Assembly: GCF_000758665.1 (NCBI RefSeq)
Contig: NZ_CP009285.1
Span: 2,170,001 to 2,234,000, forward strand
Length of the DNA stretch: 64,000 nucleotides
Direction: 5' to 3'
Origin: Paenibacillus borealis
GTDB taxonomy: Bacteria; Bacillota; Bacilli; Paenibacillales; Paenibacillaceae
The stretch's first letter is position 1, and every line of letters starts with the position of its first letter. Below, in pieces: positions 61,758 through 64,000 of this stretch. The translations under genes were made by a program, and so were the position numbers. Under the pieces are notes generated by a model, which worked only from the letters and a program-made list of their open reading frames with translations, was not told the DNA's origin and did no database searches.

Positions 61758-62119
61758 TGGAGAACAGAAATTTAGGGTTGGGAAAGTTTCTTATCAGTCT
61801 TCCGGTTGTTCTAGGAGCTGTGGCGCTGCCTGCGGGAATTCTCGTATTGTTTTATCTGATCTTTACTGATTTTTATCAAAGGGGATTTCTGACAGGCCTG
61901 CTGCAGGGACTAATCTGCCTTGTAATCATGTTCATTCATTTCATAGTAGGACTTGTTTTTGCAGAGAAGTACTGGACGGCGAGGAATGAAGGGCTGGATG
62001 GAAAAATAGTTATTAGACAGTTTCTCATCTATCTGGCAATTGGTGTACTCGTACAGATCTCTCTAAATATTATTTTTGAGAATCCGTTTAAAGATCCGCC
62101 TGCCCCGTCATTTTTTTGA
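61757..62119 (+). CDS. Small membrane protein of unknown function
   Basis: 120 residues from an ATG at 61757 that shares one base with the stop of the GNAT gene. Three or four hydrophobic segments are visible (about 12-38, 46-70, 90-110) with a Pro-rich end. No family recognised. Coupling to the acetyltransferase suggests the two act together, but nothing shows how. Confidence 0.7.
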   Translation: MENRNLGLGKFLISLPVVLGAVALPAGILVLFYLIFTDFYQRGFLTGLLQGLICLVIMFIHFIVGLVFAEKYWTARNEGLDGKIVIRQFLIYLAIGVLVQISLNIIFENPFKDPPAPSFF

Positions 62120-62390
62120 ATGAGCGCAGCTCGTGTCAAGACCCCTGCGCAGGCTGCCGCTAAGTGCTTCAATTATAAGGTTGTTCCGGCAGGCAAGCCT
62201 ACATGATGCGTGTGAATTATGAAATGTATAGTATTCCTGCCGGGACACCCTTTGCTAATAAGAGTAACCTTTCAATTCATATGCACGGTGAGCAACCTGA
62301 AACTGCGTCTAGGCTAATCTGCATATTCACAATACTCAGCTAATCCGTTCATAGACAGAAATATGATAATTTACAGCCGGAAGCTGTAAT

Positions 62391-62575
62391 AAGTGGATTT
62401 ATGTCACTTCATTTTTCGCACCATCTGCTGAATCAGGATTAGATGGATTTATGTCACTTAATTGTGACCAATATGCTCATATCAGCCAATATGCATGGAA
62501 TTAAGTGTCATTTATCCAACTAAAATCTCATATTCGGAAATTTCCAGGAAATTAAGTGTTGTTATGCCACTTATT
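62391..62575. repeat. Inverted intergenic repeat TGGATTTATGTCACTT
   Basis: GTGGATTTATGTCACTTCATT (about 62391) and ATGGATTTATGTCACTTAATT (about 62441) are direct copies. AATTAAGTGTCATTTATCCA (about 62499) and AATTAAGTGTTGTTATGCCA (about 62550) are inverted ones. The gene-free region from 62120 to 62673 contains nothing else recognised. Confidence 0.55.
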
Positions 62576-62673
62576 AGGCGTATAGCCCTCGTTCCGCCAG
62601 CGTACACCGCACGCAGCCGCCGTCAGTCTGCATCTCTCCCGGCTTTAACCGCCCTCAGCCTCAGCAAAAGCTG

Positions 62674-64000
62674 TCAGGCAAACAGCGGATTCCCCTTCAT
62701 ACCTACCCACAGCGGTGATTGTTCCAGGCAAGCGGCCAGTTGGAGCAGCAGGTCCTCGCGTCCTTTGGAAGCCATGACCTGAACCCCGATTGGCAAGCCT
62801 TCCGGAGTGAGGTGCACAGGGACGCTCATTGCCGGCTGACCGGTCAGATTGGCCAGCTGGGTGAAAGGTGTATAGGTCAGACTTGGCTCGAACATCTCGT
62901 AAATCATCCGCCGCTGAGCGTCTTTAGACAGCCTGCTGACTTCCAGTAGCTGCTGAATCTCCTCAGGCGTCTGAGTCAGCTCCCCGATCTTCGGTGCGGA
63001 ATCCGCATTCGCAGGTGTGATATACAGATCGAAGCGGTCCATCAGCGCCGCCATCTGCGCGGCAGCCACATCCCATTCATGCAGACTGTGTACGAATTCT
63101 GCGGCCGAGACCTGCTTGCCGGCTTCAGCCAGCACCCAGGTGACAATATCCACTTCGCTTGCCGCAATCGTGCGGCCCATACCGCTCTCAAGTGACAGGA
63201 ACATTGCGGATACCTCTCCGGCATTCATCGTATAGTAGTTGTCCATCAGCCTGACCCCGTTAACCGGACTCAGCTTTTCCTCGACCGCGTAGCCTTCCGA
63301 TTCCAGCCACTTTACAGTGTTAAGCACAGCTTGTACAGCTTCTTCCGATACCGGTGTGCCTACCGGCGAAGCTGTAGTGTACGCGATCCGCAGCTTCCGC
63401 TGCGCAGGCTTCAGCAGATCATCCAGATAGACCCCCGGATACAGCGGGGTCTGAAAAGCCGCTTCCGGCTGCACCACCTGCAGCAGATCAAGCATCGCGG
63501 CACTGTCACGCACAGTCCGCGTCAGGGCAAAGTCGATCGACGCGCCCTGCCACTGGCGGCCGATACCCGGGCCGACCGGCGTGCGCCCGCGCGTCGGCTT
63601 CAGCCCGAACAGGCCGGTGAACGAGGCCGGTATGCGGATGGAGCCGCCGCCGTCACTGGCTCCGGCGGCCGGAACGATCCCTGCGGCAACGGCCGCCGCA
63701 GCACCGCCGCTGGACCCGCCGGGTGAATAGGCGGGGTTCCACGGGTTGCGTGCCGGGCCGTGAAGCAGCGGCTCGGTAATATTTTTGAGGCCGAATTCAG
63801 GCGTATTCGTGTGTCCCAGCGGAATGAAGCCGCCCCGGCGGATACGGGCAACGTAATTAGAGTCCCGTTTGGCGATATTGTCCTTCATGAGCATGGCACC
63901 GGAAGTTAGCGGTTCTCCTCCGATCGCCTGGGAGATATCCTTCAGCAGGAAGGGAACTCCGGCAAACGGCCTGGAAGTGTCCTCATCAAGGACGGGCATC
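62674..64000 (-). CDS. Amidase signature family protein, C-terminal 441 residues
   Basis: The gene starts beyond the right edge. The catalytic triad is present: Lys in FLLKDISQ, cis-Ser in [11 protein letters not shown] and nucleophile Ser in [13 protein letters not shown]. The fragment lacks the usual first 60 or so residues only. Amidase signature enzymes hydrolyse aliphatic or aryl amides; some act in GatCAB, but this one has no Gat neighbours. Substrate unknown. Confidence 0.92.
   Translation of the reverse strand, partial: MPVLDEDTSRPFAGVPFLLKDISQAIGGEPLTSGAMLMKDNIAKRDSNYVARIRRGGFIPLGHTNTPEFGLKNITEPLLHGPARNPWNPAYSPGGSSGGAAAAVAAGIVPAAGASDGGGSIRIPASFTGLFGLKPTRGRTPVGPGIGRQWQGASIDFALTRTVRDSAAMLDLLQVVQPEAAFQTPLYPGVYLDDLLKPAQRKLRIAYTTASPVGTPVSEEAVQAVLNTVKWLESEGYAVEEKLSPVNGVRLMDNYYTMNAGEVSAMFLSLESGMGRTIAASEVDIVTWVLAEAGKQVSAAEFVHSLHEWDVAAAQMAALMDRFDLYITPANADSAPKIGELTQTPEEIQQLLEVSRLSKDAQRRMIYEMFEPSLTYTPFTQLANLTGQPAMSVPVHLTPEGLPIGVQVMASKGREDLLLQLAACLEQSPLWVGMKGNPLFA

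Noticed and set aside
1..64000. tRNA, rRNA, prophage or transposase genes
   Set aside because: No cloverleaf-like segments, rRNA sequence, integrase, transposase or terminal repeats were seen.

Overview
The window looks like a chromosomal segment of a Paenibacillus-type soil Firmicute. The evidence is strong Shine-Dalgarno sequences with frequent TTG, GTG and CTG starts, sugar importers of the LplB/YtcP type without their own ATPase, AraC-type regulators of the YesN/YesM/YesS kind, S-layer-homology (SLH) anchored glycosidases, and intergenic repeat families. No rRNA, tRNA, CRISPR array, prophage or transposase gene was seen.

Layout. 1-4.4 kb: end of a sugar-importer permease, a GH130 phosphorylase and a GH106-like glycosidase. 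4.4-5.0 kb: gene-free repeats. 5.0-12.9 kb: a ROK regulator, an ABC-2 exporter with a divergent TetR regulator, a CBS-domain protein, three MarR regulators and a DHA2 drug-efflux pump. 13.5-32.1 kb: a glycan-degradation locus made of a secreted SLH-anchored GH27 alpha-galactosidase, a membrane AraC sensor-regulator, then one long operon of two permeases, a solute-binding lipoprotein, an SGNH esterase, GH110, a truncated HAD gene, a GH36-like enzyme and GH95. A YesN-type response regulator and a frameshifted CBM-SLH pseudogene follow (32.2-34.6 kb).

34.7-42.4 kb: a visibly more AT-rich block of different character. A tightly overlapping operon encodes a family-3 amino-acid binding protein, two permeases, an ATPase, a LanC-like protein with an altered metal site and a Zn-dependent amidohydrolase. 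A divergent TetR gene and a nearby NmrA-type oxidoreductase appear to share one operator sequence. This is the best candidate for an undescribed system, perhaps uptake and processing of a modified or thioether-containing amino acid or peptide.

42.5-50.8 kb: a second sugar locus with a YesM-type kinase, two permeases, a binding protein and a convergent GH95-like enzyme. 51-64 kb: a membrane-anchored DsbA-like protein, an AraC regulator, an alkaline-phosphatase-superfamily phosphodiesterase paired with a thioredoxin, a LysR gene with a two-gene SMR efflux pump, a taurine/sulfonate importer (tauCAB-like), a GNAT acetyltransferase, a small membrane protein and an amidase cut by the window edge.

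How it works together. The two sugar loci share a cre-like motif (AGAAAGCGCTATCA and variants). Two, perhaps three, promoters also share a TGTACCT box at fixed spacing, so common control is likely. Together the enzymes would remove alpha-galactose, alpha-fucose and possibly acetyl groups from a plant or animal glycan. Neither complete sugar importer has an ATPase here, which implies a shared MsmX-like ATPase elsewhere.
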